From positions 434,001 to 498,000 of the forward strand of contig BROG01000523.1 of NCBI GenBank assembly GCA_030159075.1: DNA of 64,000 nt, in the 5' to 3' direction. The notes beneath the pieces are model-generated. The model was not told the DNA's origin and made no database searches. It saw only the letters and a list, made by a program, of their open reading frames with translations. Source of the DNA: Atrina japonica. Lineage: Eukaryota; Mollusca; Bivalvia; Pterioida; Pinnidae. Position 1 is the stretch's first letter. Each line of letters opens with the position of its first letter. Made by a program: the position numbers and the translations under genes. Shown here in pieces: positions 48,501 through 61,700 of the stretch.

Positions 48501-51500
48501 GTCGGTAACAAAAGTTGATCTAATCAACTTCGGTACTTGATTGATATGTATAAGTTGACCTCATTGTCGCGTGGTTAAATACTTGGATGTTTTTACTTTT
48601 TGTAATGGAGCCCCGCTGAACCGGATGGAATTTAGGACTCGGCTTCCTTGGTTGTATTTGCTTACCGCAGTACCTATACTGTTTTTATATCAACAATGTG
48701 TCTTAATTGATTTTAGTAGGTCAACCTAGGTGCACATTTTTAACCACTATATTTCTGACGAAAAAACAGTACTGATTTATACAAAAAATTGATGCTTGTT
48801 ATTCCATGTTTTCTCATGTTTTTCTATATGTTTATCATTCTCTGAGGTTTTTTTAAATTATATAGATTCAGCGTATAAACATCATCTACGGTATACACGA
48901 TTACAAGATCAGGTGGATGGAGTAAGTATCCCCTGTTCAATGGTTTTTCTAAAGAAAACAGTCATTAACGACTTAGTTAAAATACAACATTGGGATATGT
49001 CAAATTACTTTTACAACGATACATTCGCAGGAAACAGTATTGATGTCAATGTAAAAGTAAAAGCAGGTTTGCGCACAGGGAAAGACAACAACTAAGTTGT
49101 GCTAAAAGGGAAGTCTATTGGAACGATGACAGGAAAATGGGTTATGGAGTGTAACAACGGTGAAAAATCAATGAGTGAACAGCGTAGGACATCACAACAG
49201 TGAAAATACGGGTCACTTAAAATGTATATGACATTTTACATACGAAACAAGGATTGGAGGGAAGAATTTGTTGAATTTTACGACAGTAGGTCCAATGACC
49301 ACTATTGATTGTGTTTTTTGGAGAATTTGTATAAACTGAGTGGATTTATGCCAATTTCATTTGAAATTTGACTGAGGATATAACTGGTCAACAGGAAATC
49401 AGAAGATACCCACAACTACAGATTTGTTGTATTGTATCCTAAAAAGATACGTGGTTTCTGTGATGTTAAATCCACAACAACCAATCATAACAAAAGTAAC
49501 GTCCCATTTATTTAACGCGAAGAATACACGTCCCAGGACGATCATCTATATGCTCGATGTATACAATTAAGCCTGTCACAGAATCATGGCTTACGAACAC
49601 GATAACCAGTAAACTTCAATAATGACGACCATGACACATACAGAATGTTCTACAGGCTTTATTTATGAAACTAGACATTACCGTACAGTACCACACAACA
49701 GACTTAAAGCTAGAATAATGATGCGGTGATAACTAAGTTAGTTACAACAGCATCAGGTAAAAGGAATTTGTGTACGAGCCAGAGTGCGCTACCATTATAT
49801 CAAAGAAAAAAACTCAAATACTTTCAATCAAATATCATGTACACAGGTGCAAACATCAGGTCAGGCTTATATCATAATAGTCCTTTTTTACACGGATATA
49901 TCCTTAAAAAATATTATGGTTATATATCCTGTAAAATTATCCTCTGTTTCACTCGAAGTGTCCATAACATTGGAAATGTGTAAGTTGACTTTTCGTTGGC
50001 AGTATGGTAAACCCGGCGACACAAAATATGGAGTGGTTAGTGCAGTTCTCTCTCGTTATGAGAAGTTTATTTAACCACAAGGTCGCTCTCACATGTTCTG
50101 GTTCGAATCCCGCTAGGGTCATTTCGAATAACGACCTCAAAGGAACTTAAGTGGGTACTTATAAGTGATATTATAACAATGACAGGTTTTCTTGCGGAAG
50201 GTCGGTGTCAGTAGTTGAAAGTTATCGGGTGAAAAACCTAAAGAACATGGGGTTTCTGGAGACAACGATTCGTACCTGAGATAAAAACTGGATACGCCAT
50301 TTGTCATGCGTGTATGGTCACTGAAAGACCAATGTTGTTGAAAAGGGTATGTTATTGATGTAATTGAAACTAAAAAAGAAAAATCAATTAACCGATCGGA
50401 TTTAAATCAAAGCAATCTCACATTTGTATATCTACCTGTTAGATACTTTTCATGTTCATTATCTAATTCTGCTGAACTCTCGATGCCTTGTGTTTAAATC
50501 ATTTGTGTATTGTGATTTAACCAATTTCATATTTTCGGACAAAAATGTTTGACAAGTGGTTTGAATGTGCCGTTTTTTCTAATTTACTTAATCCTACGTG
50601 ATAATGGAAAATCTCACATCGGGACTTTTCATGCAACTACGCGACGTTATGGTATATAACAAATAAGATAAAATATCCAATTGTCGGCTAAATAAAATTT
50701 AATTGATGTTTTCTTTCCCATTTAATAAACATATACTATTGAAACACAGGTGACTTATGAAAATACGAACTGATGGTTTTTTAAGACATCCTGTAATATA
50801 TGAGCTTTATTGGTATAGAGGAATACAATATACGGAAAACATTGGCCTTCCGAAATAAACCATCATGAACATGCGCTATGATATATATCGTTTCAATATA
50901 AAATACGTATATATATAAATATTATATGATTAATTTATATCAAAATTATAGAATACAGTACTCTCACTAAATAAGCTCTTTCTCAACTGATGGCGTATGT
51001 CAGGCACCAACAGGTCGCATTTGGTGCTCCGTATGAGGTGTGATTATACATTTAACATGTATCCTTAAATGATTAAAGGGCAGCGTTAATTCAAACAATT
51101 ATTTACTATAGATTGATGTATGCCAGGGATTTGTTTAAATTGCTTTGACAAAACACATTTGGTATTATAACTTCATTAGGAATTATGACTGATCTGGATT
51201 ATTTCATAATATATATAAATAAATATATATATTGATATAACTTTAGGCTCATATGTAACTCACAATTAATGACTATGAAAAACGTTGTAGCATTTTTTAG
51301 CGCACGAGTATGGACGTAGTGATATTGATTGCGAAGTTACAGGTGCAATTTTTATCGCAAAATGTCTGCAAAGCGCAATGCTTAGGCATGATAATTTGAT
51401 AGACACCAAACACAATACTATTTAAAAATACAAAAGAAGTTTTTTTCTAATGATATCAATTTCTGGTGTCAAGATTTTCCGAAATATAAGAAATGTTAAA

Positions 51501-53821
51501 ATCCTCGGTTACATTCTATACAATAAGAATGCTAAACTTTGTTTAAAATATTGTTGCTATTATCGTCTTTTATTTCATAGACACTCTAGAAAATTACCTT
51601 ATTTGTGTGTGCTGGGAGCCATTTTACCCTATTGGCGCATTGTTTAGTAACTCTTATGTTTATTGAAAGAAAATAATTTCATTCCCCTGCCAAAGAAGTG
51701 GATCAATATTCATTATATCCCCTGCACTAAGATAATCAATATGTCATATTTTGAATACACCATAATTTAGTCCCCGTCCTTTCATGAAGTAATGACGTCA
51801 TTTGGCGGTGGTATGGACGAAACTTACGTGCATTTGTAAGGTACATTAAAATACTGAACCGGTATTTCATATGATTCTGTTCTTACGACCAGATATAAAC
51901 CGCTTATAATTCGTTCATTACTCTCGGTTACTTGATTGTATAAAGTCTACCTGTTAATATATTTCCAATATTTACAACTGTTTTTTTTCACCTTTAATTG
52001 ATTTCGTTCAACTGTGAGTATGATTCTATTCAAGACTTGTAAATGTTCAAATTCTGTCAGCGAATACCATCTCTTTGACAAGAAGGAAAATCTAAAATCT
52101 GTTTCCAATTACTTTAACAAACGATACAAAAAACTCCTGTAGAAGCAGGTTTGAACCCTAAGGGGTAAGTCTTGAGATGCTTCAGTTGAAAATTCCAACT
52201 CCTATATACATAGGTCCACATATGGAATTGTGAAAAACAAGCAGAAGTACTATAAATAGTAAGATGTCACCTATATCACGTGACACTTGAAAATATTAAA
52301 TTACGAACACGATACCTGTTCAATATACTTACCGAATGTTCTACACGGCTTTTGTTTCTACCATAGACAGATATAATGGCTAACAATGAGCTGAGCTTTC
52401 TTAGGAAACTGGACGGAATACGAAAATGGATTTGGTTCTGTAAATAAACTGAATACTGGCTTGGTGGCCGAGTGGTATGGCTTTTGTTTACCTCTGTTCG
52501 AGCTAGGGGAATACGTGGGAAAGTTTAGCTGCGGAAGGTCGTGCGGTTAAAATCACCAAAAAGTAGAAAGATTGTTGATGATCGCAAAAAATCAAATCAA
52601 AAAATATACCATTTGTATATCTAATTAGCACTATAATAACATTTGTTGATTCTTCATACATTTAGTAATTATCCCTCATATACATGATTGTAGATGACGT
52701 AACAAGTTTAATTGAATGATATGAAACTTTTTGCGATATGATATATACAACGAAATTGATGATTTGTATTCATTAAAACTACATATTTTGATGATGTTAA
52801 ACAGATGATGCAAGCGTTAATTATATAGACTATATGAACCTGAATTTGATGAGAACAAATATTTGAAGGCATCTTTAGCGCAACGAGTTTTTTTGCGAAT
52901 GGCTAACAAGACCCGTGTAAAATGGCATGATTAAGATAGAATATTTTAAAAAGAAAAAAAATGTTATAAAAACTTTGTTACAAATAAGAATTTCTTTGAG
53001 AAAAATTCTTAATCGTCAATCCAAACAGGATCATTCCGTTAGATTATGATGAAAATAGTGGACATTATTTTATACACATATGTCACACCCAGCACGCCAA
53101 AGTGGACGGTACATTAATGAATTAAACCATTACTTTTTATAGTTTATCTTACGATTTCGTTCAAGAGTATGTTCAGGTAAAACCATCTAATCTCTTGGAG
53201 ACTAAATCTGTTTCTTCCGGGTAGTTTTAAGTCTGTCCCATCCTTAAATACATGTATTGTTAAAACTAGGTTTGCCTAATCTCGTGAGAAAATATTAAAA
53301 ACTATGTTTCACTGGTGTTTCAAAGACGATATAATTACAGCTTTCAATGGACGGAATTTAGTTCTGATAAATTATGCGCAGTTCAACCGTAGTTAAAATT
53401 TTCGCTTGTGATTTACGGTATAATACTTTTTTCGTCCTCTAATTTTGAAGTAACAGTTTTTATGTGGATTACTATAAATTGTTTAAAAAATTAGTACGAA
53501 CCTAACTGGATAGGATGAAAAACTAGAAAAAAATGAAAAGTGATTTTGTGATTCCGTTTAGAAAATAGATATATTTATACACATATGGCACGTGTCATAC
53601 GTTAACCTGAATATCTTTCGTTTTAAATCTACCATGTTTTTTGGACTAGGTTTAACTAAAACTGTTTACACTGTGCCCTACGTATGGCGGTTCAACCGAG
53701 TTTCGTGGTATCCTGGACGGCTATAAAAAAAATGTATTAATAGGTGAATTTTGGATTCACTATACAGAGAATTTACGACAGGAATGCTTACGAACTGATC
53801 CTGCATGGTATTCGTTAAAAC
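45574..53821 (+). other. Interdigitated (zippered) version of the FReD locus, probably an artefact
   Basis: Bounded by clean matches to 58257-58279 (left) and 62907 onward (right). In between, short words from two parts of the 54.8-64 kb locus alternate. Examples: 46735-46990 mixes 58754-58900 with 60055-60450; 47344-47640 mixes the membrane-segment exon at 59124 with 61420-61450; 48840-49100 mixes the Thr-rich exon start at 60063 with the last FReD exon at 54841; 51060-51420 mixes 58330-58860 with 61290-61480. The tract is about 3.6 kb longer than the matching interval in copy 2. No intact ORF survives in it. Small open frames here should not be treated as genes. Confidence 0.75.
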
Positions 53822-53951
53822 ACACGAGATAAAAGTGAACTTTTGATTGTTGTATCGAACTTCAAGAGAGTTAAGAAATTTGCTCGATATCCATACTTCC
53901 GAATCGGTAACAAAAGTGAAGACTATCAACTTGAGGTCAAAGGTTATACAG
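53822..53951 (+). CDS. FReD gene copy 1, penultimate exon (5' edge lost in scrambled tract)
   Basis: Near-identical to 62907-63034: DKSELLIVVSNFKRVKKFAR and NKSEDYQLEVKGYT, donor acag|gtacag, phase 1. The first bases of the exon fall in the interdigitated tract and cannot be read. Confidence 0.75.
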
Positions 53952-53984
53952 GTACAGCAGGTGGGTATCAGTGATATGTATCAG

Positions 53985-54215
53985 GTTGACCTCCATTGTC
54001 GCGTGGTTAGAGTGTCACGCTTTTAACCTTGGAGTCTTTTACTTTTTGTCAGCGCAGGTGTGAGCCCCGCTAGAACCGGAACTGAATTTAGGAGACTGTT
54101 GGCAGTTTACTCTTGGTGTATTATAACCGGCTTTTCTCTTCCGCCAACTCAAAAGTTGCCGCCACCATATAAATGAAAATATTGTTGAGCGTGGTGTAGA
54201 AAGACAATCAGACAT
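53985..54215 (+). mobile_element. SINE group B, duplicated with the locus
   Basis: Degenerate tRNA head (cgcgtggttagagtgtcacg), body ggcagtttactcttggtgta, tail gccgccaccatataaatgaa. The same insertion lies at 63071-63290. Confidence 0.7.
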
Positions 54216-54244
54216 GAATGTGTCTATAATTATAGCACGGCAAA

Positions 54245-54540
54245 ATCAAATTAATGAGTTAAACCTAGGTTTTATCATTTAAACCTAGCTTTTGTACATT
54301 TTAACCTACGTTTTCTCAGTAACCCACATTAACTGACGAAAAACTATGTTTCACCGAAAAAAACTAGGTTTAACTGCGCCTAAATCACAAAAATGAGTTA
54401 ATCCTACTGGGTATTAATGAGTTTTAGTGCAGTTAATCCATGTTATCTCAGTTAAACCTAGTTTTTCTCCAGTTAATGTGATTAATTGGAGAAAAACTAA
54501 GTTTAACTGAGAGAAATGAGGTTAAATTATAAAAAATCTC
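54245..54540. repeat. Palindromic repeat of aaacctagttttt/aaaaactaggttt words
   Basis: Repeated direct and inverse words such as gttaaacctagtttttctcc and ggagaaaaactaagtttaac could fold into a long imperfect hairpin. Near-identical copy at 63325-63605; a shorter related tract at 62515-62780. Confidence 0.75.
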
Positions 54541-54690
54541 AGATACCAAAGTATAAATCAATAGAATGTCCAGGACATAGATACAAATCCGGTGAAAATG
54601 GACAAACACGAACCTCTGGAAACCAAGAGGTGGGATCAGGTGCCATGAAGGAGTAAGTATCCCCTGTCGACCGGTCACACATAGGTTTAT
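54530..54690 (-). repeat. Dispersed bivalve-type repeat, copy 3
   Basis: Inverse orientation of 36425-36640; ends near gtatcccctgtcgaccggtc. Confidence 0.65.
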
Positions 54691-54840
54691 CTAAAGAAAA
54701 TCAAGGATTAAGACATTATTGTTATTTCGGCGTGCTTTAATTTAAAGTTAAAAGTTTAAATCATTTTAATTCAATAGGTATGTTAATTTGTCATAATTTT
54801 ACATTGTATTGCATGATATCGCGTTGTTATACATTCGCAG

Positions 54841-55097
54841 GAAACAGTATTGATGTCAATGGTAAAAGTAACGTTAATGGGATGAAGTTTAGTGCGCCAG
54901 GGAAAGACAACGACAACTCAAGAGGAGACTGTGCGATGTATTACAAATCTGGCTGGTGGTTCAATAACTGTCATAAAAGTCTATTGAACGGGAAATATTG
55001 TGGACCAGGAAAACTTGGTTATGAGTGTAACATTTGGTATACATTTGAGGGAAAGGAGGGGATGAAAACATCAATGATGCTGACCAGGAGGACGTAG
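54841..55097 (+). CDS. FReD gene copy 1, last exon
   Basis: Acceptor atacattcgcag, phase 1, stop TAG. Encodes the C-terminal third of a fibrinogen-like domain: GNSIDVNGKSNVNGMKFS, DNDNSRGDCA (the calcium-site region with paired Asp), WWFNNCHKSLLNGKYCG, and a closing NIWYTFEGKEGMKTSMML. The Cys pair (DCA...NCH) is the conserved C-terminal disulphide. Its upstream exons should lie in 45.6-53.8 kb but are unreadable there, apart from 53822-53951. Confidence 0.88.
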
Positions 55098-57955
55098 GAC
55101 ATCCTATCTACGTTTCCGATGATGCGTTGTTATTACAATACGGGTAACAAATCTCTTAAAATGTAGATGACATTTTACATACATAATAATCAAGGATTGG
55201 AGGACTGAACAAGAATTTGTGACGATTTTAAATCGATTAACACAGTCAGGATATACTAGTACCTAGCAACACATCTATCTGATTGTGTTTGGAAATGTTT
55301 ATTTGCATAGCTGTTTACATCATATATTGTAAAGAGGATTTATGCATGACTTATTTCATTTGAATTTGACTGTGGATATAACTGGTCAACAGGAAATGCT
55401 TAAATGAAACCTGATCCCACCTCAGTATCACAAGTCCGTGTTTGTTCAATGTTCAACAGATTTGTGTATTGTATCCTAAACATCCTGATATAACCGTGGT
55501 TTCTGTGATGTTAATGTTTGTAGGACGCAAGACAAAAATAACACTGTCGTGTTTCTGATTTTGTTTCGCGTGTTCATATCATAGTCGTTACTTTGCTTGA
55601 TAGTAGAAGAATATAACGTCCTATTATTTTGTTATGTGTATATTATTGACGAATGTAAAATACCGAAGATATTCAACATTAAATATTCCCATGTTTCACA
55701 ATTATGTTTCATCATCATAGTTTGTGTTGTATATGCCATTGTAAATGTATACAATTATATTTCTTTTATTTGTAAATACAGAATTTGTCTTGTATATTGT
55801 AAAATATGAGCTTGAGTACCGAGTAAACTTCAGCCCCAGATTTTATAATTGTTTACTGTTTCGGCCATGACAATACAGCATACTCTGTTGTTACATTTTA
55901 TTTTGAAGTCACATGCTTTATGGATGTTGTGATGGATGAACTAGAACAGAGAACCGAACCAGAACGGACACACAGTCTTACAGAGACTAAAGCGACAGTA
56001 GAATATTGATGAATTTCGGTCGATGGATATTGAAAAGTTCAGTTTTAACACAATAAAGGTAAAATGGATAGATTTGTACTTAAAATGATAACGTTCGAGC
56101 CAGAGGTTACCTGCTACCATTATATCAAAGAAAAAAACTCAAATAACAAACACTTATCTCAATCAAATATGAAAAGCGCATGTAACGATTCATGTATATA
56201 TGTCCCAGGTGCAAACATCAGGAAATTAACACAGGTTATATCATAATAAGTTCCTTATTATTACACGGATATATCCTTAAAAATATTCATGTGTATATAT
56301 CCTGTAAAATTATCATTTATTTTGCATATGGGTCTTTCGAATGAGACTGAAAACTGGGGTCCTGTGTCAAACAACAGGCTTGGAACATTCAACGGAAACC
56401 GGGACTTGCATTGGAGTCTGTCCATAGAACGTGTCAAAATTTGTGGCACTTCACATTATGCTTGTGACAACTCAATATAAGTGAAAAAAATATTAAACCC
56501 GTCGACACAAAAATATGGATATTATACGGAAGAAGAATATTTTCAGTCCAGTTGTCCTCGTTATGAGAAGTATAGATTTAATCACTTATGACTTGGTCGC
56601 GGAACTAAGCTACATGTTAATTGGTATCAAGTGTAATCCCATTTATTCGGGGGTCTGAGAGCAGGAAGTATGTTTTTACGAAGATTGTTAAATCGCCAAA
56701 TATTACATAACCGACGTCAAAGTAACTTACCTCACCTAGCAGGGCTACTTCTAAGAATGAAATTATAACAATAACGACAGGTAACTACCTACACCTGCAG
56801 CAGCGAGCTGAATTTGCAAAAATGTCAGTAGTGAAGTTGGGGGGATAAATGGCCTCGTTGAAAAAGCTTATCTAAATGAACATGGGGAATATATCTTGGA
56901 GACAACGATTCGTAGCATGAGATATAAATATACGGATTAAGGTGGAGGATACGATAACCTCTGAAATTACAAGTTATATGTCATTAAACAGCGTGATGGT
57001 CATTTTCTTGTAAGGGAAACAACTGGACGACAATGTTGAATCAATTATAGGAAAAGGATTACGTAATGTTATTGATGCTGAGAATGAATCTAAAAAAGAA
57101 AATGAACTAATAATTAACCGATTAAACCGGATTTAAAGTGGTGCCAGTCAGTTAGGGGAATCTACATTAAAAGGGTTCAACGTATTGCGTCCCTGTATAA
57201 AGAGCGATACTTTTTAGTGGTTTTGGCGTATCATTATCTAGGGAAATTCTGCTGGAAAAAGACGGTTTACGTTTGAGTGGGATTACGGATGCCTTGTGTT
57301 AAATAAAATCAAACTGGCATTGTGTATATACAATTGTGATTTAACCAATTATCGCCCGGATAATTGATAGATCGACAAATGTTTGACAAGTGGTTCTGAA
57401 TGTGCATTTTTTACGTCATACGATTGTGACGTCACAATCACACTAATGTTTGGCGGGTCAATTAAATGTAACGTGATAATGGAAAATCTACCAAAAGGTA
57501 CAATGTCGGGACTTTTGCGAAATGTCAAGTGACAACGCGACGTTGTGCTATTAGTACTGTATAATCTGTGTAAATCATACTATGGTGTTTCAAACAGTTA
57601 TCCCACATTGTCGTTTTAAGAACTCAAATACCTTAATTGTGATTCGTTTATTTTGATTGTTTTCTTTCCCATTTATTAATAACTGTATTCGATACTATAT
57701 GAAACACATTGTACAAACTAAATTTAAAACGCTTGAACGGCAGTTTACTGAAAATATCATGTGTTTTAAGACATACAACAATTTTTAAGTTTTATAGTGG
57801 CGTCCAGCTTTTTTGGTCGAGGTCAGAGAACCCGGTTACAATATACCGGGGAAAGACCATTGGCCTTCCGCAAATAAACTTTCTCATAAAGATCAGATTG
57901 AACATGCGCTGATCAGAAATGAGAGACTTGATCGTTCAAAGCGCTCTAAAACAAT
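55098..57955 (+). other. 3' flank of FReD copy 1, no further gene
   Basis: AT-rich. Contains fragments of the dispersed repeat (acctgatcccacctcagtat near 55412) and words that reappear mixed into 49.2-50.9 kb (for example ctaccattatatcaaagaaa at about 56113, and accattggccttccg at about 57857). Confidence 0.5.
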
Positions 57956-57960
57956 ATATG

Positions 57961-57961
<1 letters not shown>

Positions 57962-58009
<48 letters not shown>

Positions 58010-58055
58010 TATATATATATATATATTATATTACTATATATGTATATATATATCA
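57962..58055. repeat. (TA)n microsatellite
   Basis: TA runs with a few interruptions; precedes the truncated SINE. Confidence 0.95.
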
Positions 58056-58104
58056 CTAAAATGACTTACGACACGGACAAAAAACAAGTCAAATTTTCGG
58101 GACA

Positions 58105-58256
58105 ACCTGTCACGTTAAAGAACCTCACTGCTTAATGGCCGTAAGTGCCGAGCATAGGCCAAAATTTGATGCCATTCACCGGCATTTGGTGACGTCTCCG
58201 TATGAGTGAAATATTCTTGAGTGGGATGTTAAACAACAATAAACAAACAAACAAAC
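58105..58256 (+). mobile_element. SINE group A, 5'-truncated duplicate of 45266-45552
   Basis: Matches the 3' half of the SINE from cacgttaaagaacctcac on, including the (AAAC)n tail and the right target duplicate tcaaatgttctg. The tRNA head is absent. Confidence 0.8.
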
Positions 58257-58329
58257 AATCAAATGTTCTGAAATAGTTGTCCCAGTATTTCTCTTTAATC
58301 ATTATATATGGAGTATCCTTAATGTTTAA

Positions 58330-58693
58330 AGGGGCGTTAGCTGTAATATTTCTATTCAAACAATTATCTTCCCTTTTCACTACTTAGATTGATGTATAAG
58401 AAAAAGGAGATAAACGCAGGCTTAACAATTCCTATAAGTTTTGTTAAAATTGCTTGACAAACCCAATTTGGCTATTATTCACTTGCGATTGATTAGGCCA
58501 ACTTATTTGTTTATGCATACCACTCTAGATGTGATATTATTTTCATAATATATATAAATAAATATATATATATGAATAAAATAATTTAATGCCTGTGTTT
58601 AGCTCTTATCTGTTTTTGTAAATCAAGTACAAGTAGTAAAATAAAAAAAAAAATCGAAATAATGTTCTTTGGATAAACACAGCTAATGCCCCT
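58330..58693. mobile_element. TTAA-type element, family of 39328
   Basis: Left flank TTAA (58326-58329), left end aggggcgttagctgt, right end acacagctaatgcccct; the right flank has lost TTAA. It lies just upstream of the first FReD exon. Confidence 0.7.
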
Positions 58694-58753
58694 ATACATT
58701 TACAAATACATCGTCAAATGCACTCACTATTTAAATGCCAAAAAATTACAGTT

Positions 58754-58786
58754 ATGGACAAGTTTAGTGATATTGAATATGTGTTA
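58754..58786 (+). CDS. FReD copy 2 exon 1 (start)
   Basis: ATG followed by DKFSDIEYVL and the donor tta|gtgagt in phase 0. The start is chosen as the nearest ATG exon in phase with the membrane exon. Copy 1 has the related words at 46735, mixed with other sequence. A longer 5' exon elsewhere is possible. Confidence 0.5.
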
Positions 58787-61700
58787 GTGAGTTACAGGTG
58801 TATATATTTCTGAATCCATCTTTTGAATCAAAATGTCTGCAAAGCGCAATGCTCTAGCCTTTATCTATCTTAAAATATATCTGCTGATTAGCAGGACACC
58901 AAACACAATAATATATACCATAAAAAGGTTGTTTACAAAAGTTTTGTCCAAGTTTTTTTCTGGAATGGATATCATTTCAGTGTCAGTTATTTTAATAACT
59001 CAAATGTTCAAACTGCCTAAATATAAGAAATGGTAATAATCACATTAATCCTGGTACATTTCTAATTTGGACTAAGTTAAAGAAATATGCTAATCTATAT
59101 AAATATTTTAAAACACTTTGTAGCTAGTGTTTGATAACGACTTTCCACATGAAGGGATAACAGAAGAGAGTAAAATAGATCATAGACAGGATAAAAAATG
59201 GAATAGTCACATGAAATACTTGATAGTCCTTATTTGTGTGTTTGCTGTCGCCTTCCTTTCTGCAATGGCCATTTTACCATATCTGGCGAATCATTTATCA
59301 TCAACAGGTATGTTTTGTTTCTTATGACCATTGTAACTCGGTTATTTTGAAACCCCTGTTTATTTGAAAGAAAATAATTTCATCCCCTTCCATTTTAATA
59401 TATCCGGGTGTGTGACTTTCTGAAATTCCCACGTAGAGGAAAAGGTTGCCGATTCATTAAAATGAGATAGACAGACACACACTCAAAAAGGTGCACTAAG
59501 ATAATCTGGAAATAAAAAAAATATTTTAAAAAGTTTTCATATTTTGAATACTGAGCCATATTTTTAATCTTCTGTGTATCATCATTATAATTTTATTTCA
59601 ATAAGTAATGAAAACAGGCATATCCTGTATATTAAATATGAATAACAATGTATATGTATTATGTGACGCAGAAACTTAAAAAACGAACTAGTGCATTCAT
59701 GTAAGGTACTTAAAATACTGCAGATACCCGGTATTTCATATACCGAATGTACATATAAGTAATATACTGCGTATTGTAGATTCTCAATATACTGTATATA
59801 CTTGTTTCTAAATGTGCCGCTTAAATTCGGTATTAAATATACCACACAAACTCTTCGGTACTTGATTGTATAAAGTCAAATACCTGATAATCCGGATATA
59901 CTCGCTTCCTTGTTTTGCAGCAGTACCTATACTGTTTTTATTCAACAACTTTAATTGATTTTAGTGTCAACTGTGCACATTTTTACACTATATCTAAACA
60001 GTACTGATTTATATAAAATTGACTTGTTAATCATGTTATATGTTTATCATTCTCTGATTCAGCGAAAACATCATCTTATACCGATTACAAGAAGGGAAAA
60101 TCTTCAACAACACTAACGACTATAAATACAACAGGATATCCAATTACTTTTACAACGATACAAACTCCTGTAAAAGCAGGTTTGACAACAACTAATGTTG
60201 TGCTAAAAGAAGCGATGCCAACGGTGAGTACAGCCTTCACAACAGTGAAAATCACAACAGCGAAACGGGAAAATACGACTAGTCCAATGACCACAGTGAG
60301 AATTGTAAAACCTGAAATGCCAACAACTGAATCAGAAGACACCACAACTACCGCAAGATATAAATCCACAACAACCAAACAAACAAACGTCACCATTTCA
60401 ACGCAACACGTGACGACCACTCGAACAAAGCCTGTCACCAGGCTTACGAACACGATAACCAGTTCAATAATGACGACCCCACCGAATGTTCTACAGGCTT
60501 TATTTACAACTACCATACGTACAGTACCAACAACAGAGCTAACAATGATGCCGATAACTAATAGTACAACAGCATCAAAGGAATTGTGTACAGGTGCGTC
60601 AATACTTTCAAACTCTACACGGTCGGTATAATAGTCTTTTTTGGCGATTACTCTGTTTCACGAAGTGAAATGTTAAGTTGACTTTTCGTTGGCAGTTGGT
60701 GGCCGAGTGGTTAGAGCATTGCGCTTTAAACCACAAGGTCTCTCACCTCTGGTTCGAATCCCGCTAGGGTCATTTCGAATTAAGGTGGGAAAGTTTGCCA
60801 GTTCTCTTGCGGAAGGTCGGTGGTCTTTATCCGGGTAACCGGGGTTTCTCCTCCACCAATAAAAACTGGACGCCATCATATGACTGAAAGATTGTTGATT
60901 ATGGCGTAAAACAAAAAATCAAATCAAAATCAAAACCATTTGTATATCTAATTAGTCATGTTCTAATGAACTCTCGATTATCATTTGGTAATTCTTCATT
61001 TTACATTTATTTAATTTACTTAATCCTACATCATATATTCATGCAACTTGAATGGAAAACAAATGAGATAAAATATCGGCTCAAATTTAATTGATAACAC
61101 ATATACCTTCAGGTGATATGAAATACGAAACTGATAAACCATCATGCGATATGATATATACATATAAAATACGAAATTGATGATACATTTATCAAAATCA
61201 TAGAATACATCTATACATAAGCTCTTTCTCAGATTGTCAGGCACACAGGTCGAGCTTTAGATGTGATTATACATTTTACATGTACATGATGCAGCGTTAA
61301 TTACATATACTATATCATATATGCCAGGATTTGTTCCTCATTTATATCATTTGAATTTGACTGTGGACTGATATACTTTATCACAAACTCACAATTCGAC
61401 TATGAAGTTGTAGCATTTTAGCGCACGAGTCGTGATTGCGAATGCAATTTGTATCGCCGTGTAATGAATGGCATGATAATTTGATAGAAATATTTTAAAT
61501 AAGAAATAATGAAAGATTTTCCATGTTAAAATACATTGATACAAATAAGAATTAATCTTTGTAGAAATATTGTTAATTATCGTCTTTTATTTCACTCTAG
61601 AAAAACCCGTGGGAGAACGCGATTGTTTAGCTCTTATGATGAAAGGCTGCCAAAGAAGTGGACAATATTTTATATCCCCTGCACCAAATGTCACACCAGT

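Noticed and set aside
48796..49095. 99-residue plus-strand ORF in the scrambled tract
   Set aside because: It mixes stalk-exon and last-FReD-exon words; it is a by-product of interdigitation, not a gene.
45574..53821. Somatic diversification of a FREP-like locus as the cause of the mosaic
   Set aside because: Diversified FREPs show point changes and gene conversion within exons. Here introns, SINEs and exons are mixed alike and all frames are destroyed, which fits a consensus artefact better.
60085..60516. 143-residue Val-rich ORF on the minus strand
   Set aside because: It is the antisense shadow of the Thr-rich stalk exon (ACA/ACC codons read as Val-rich on the other strand).
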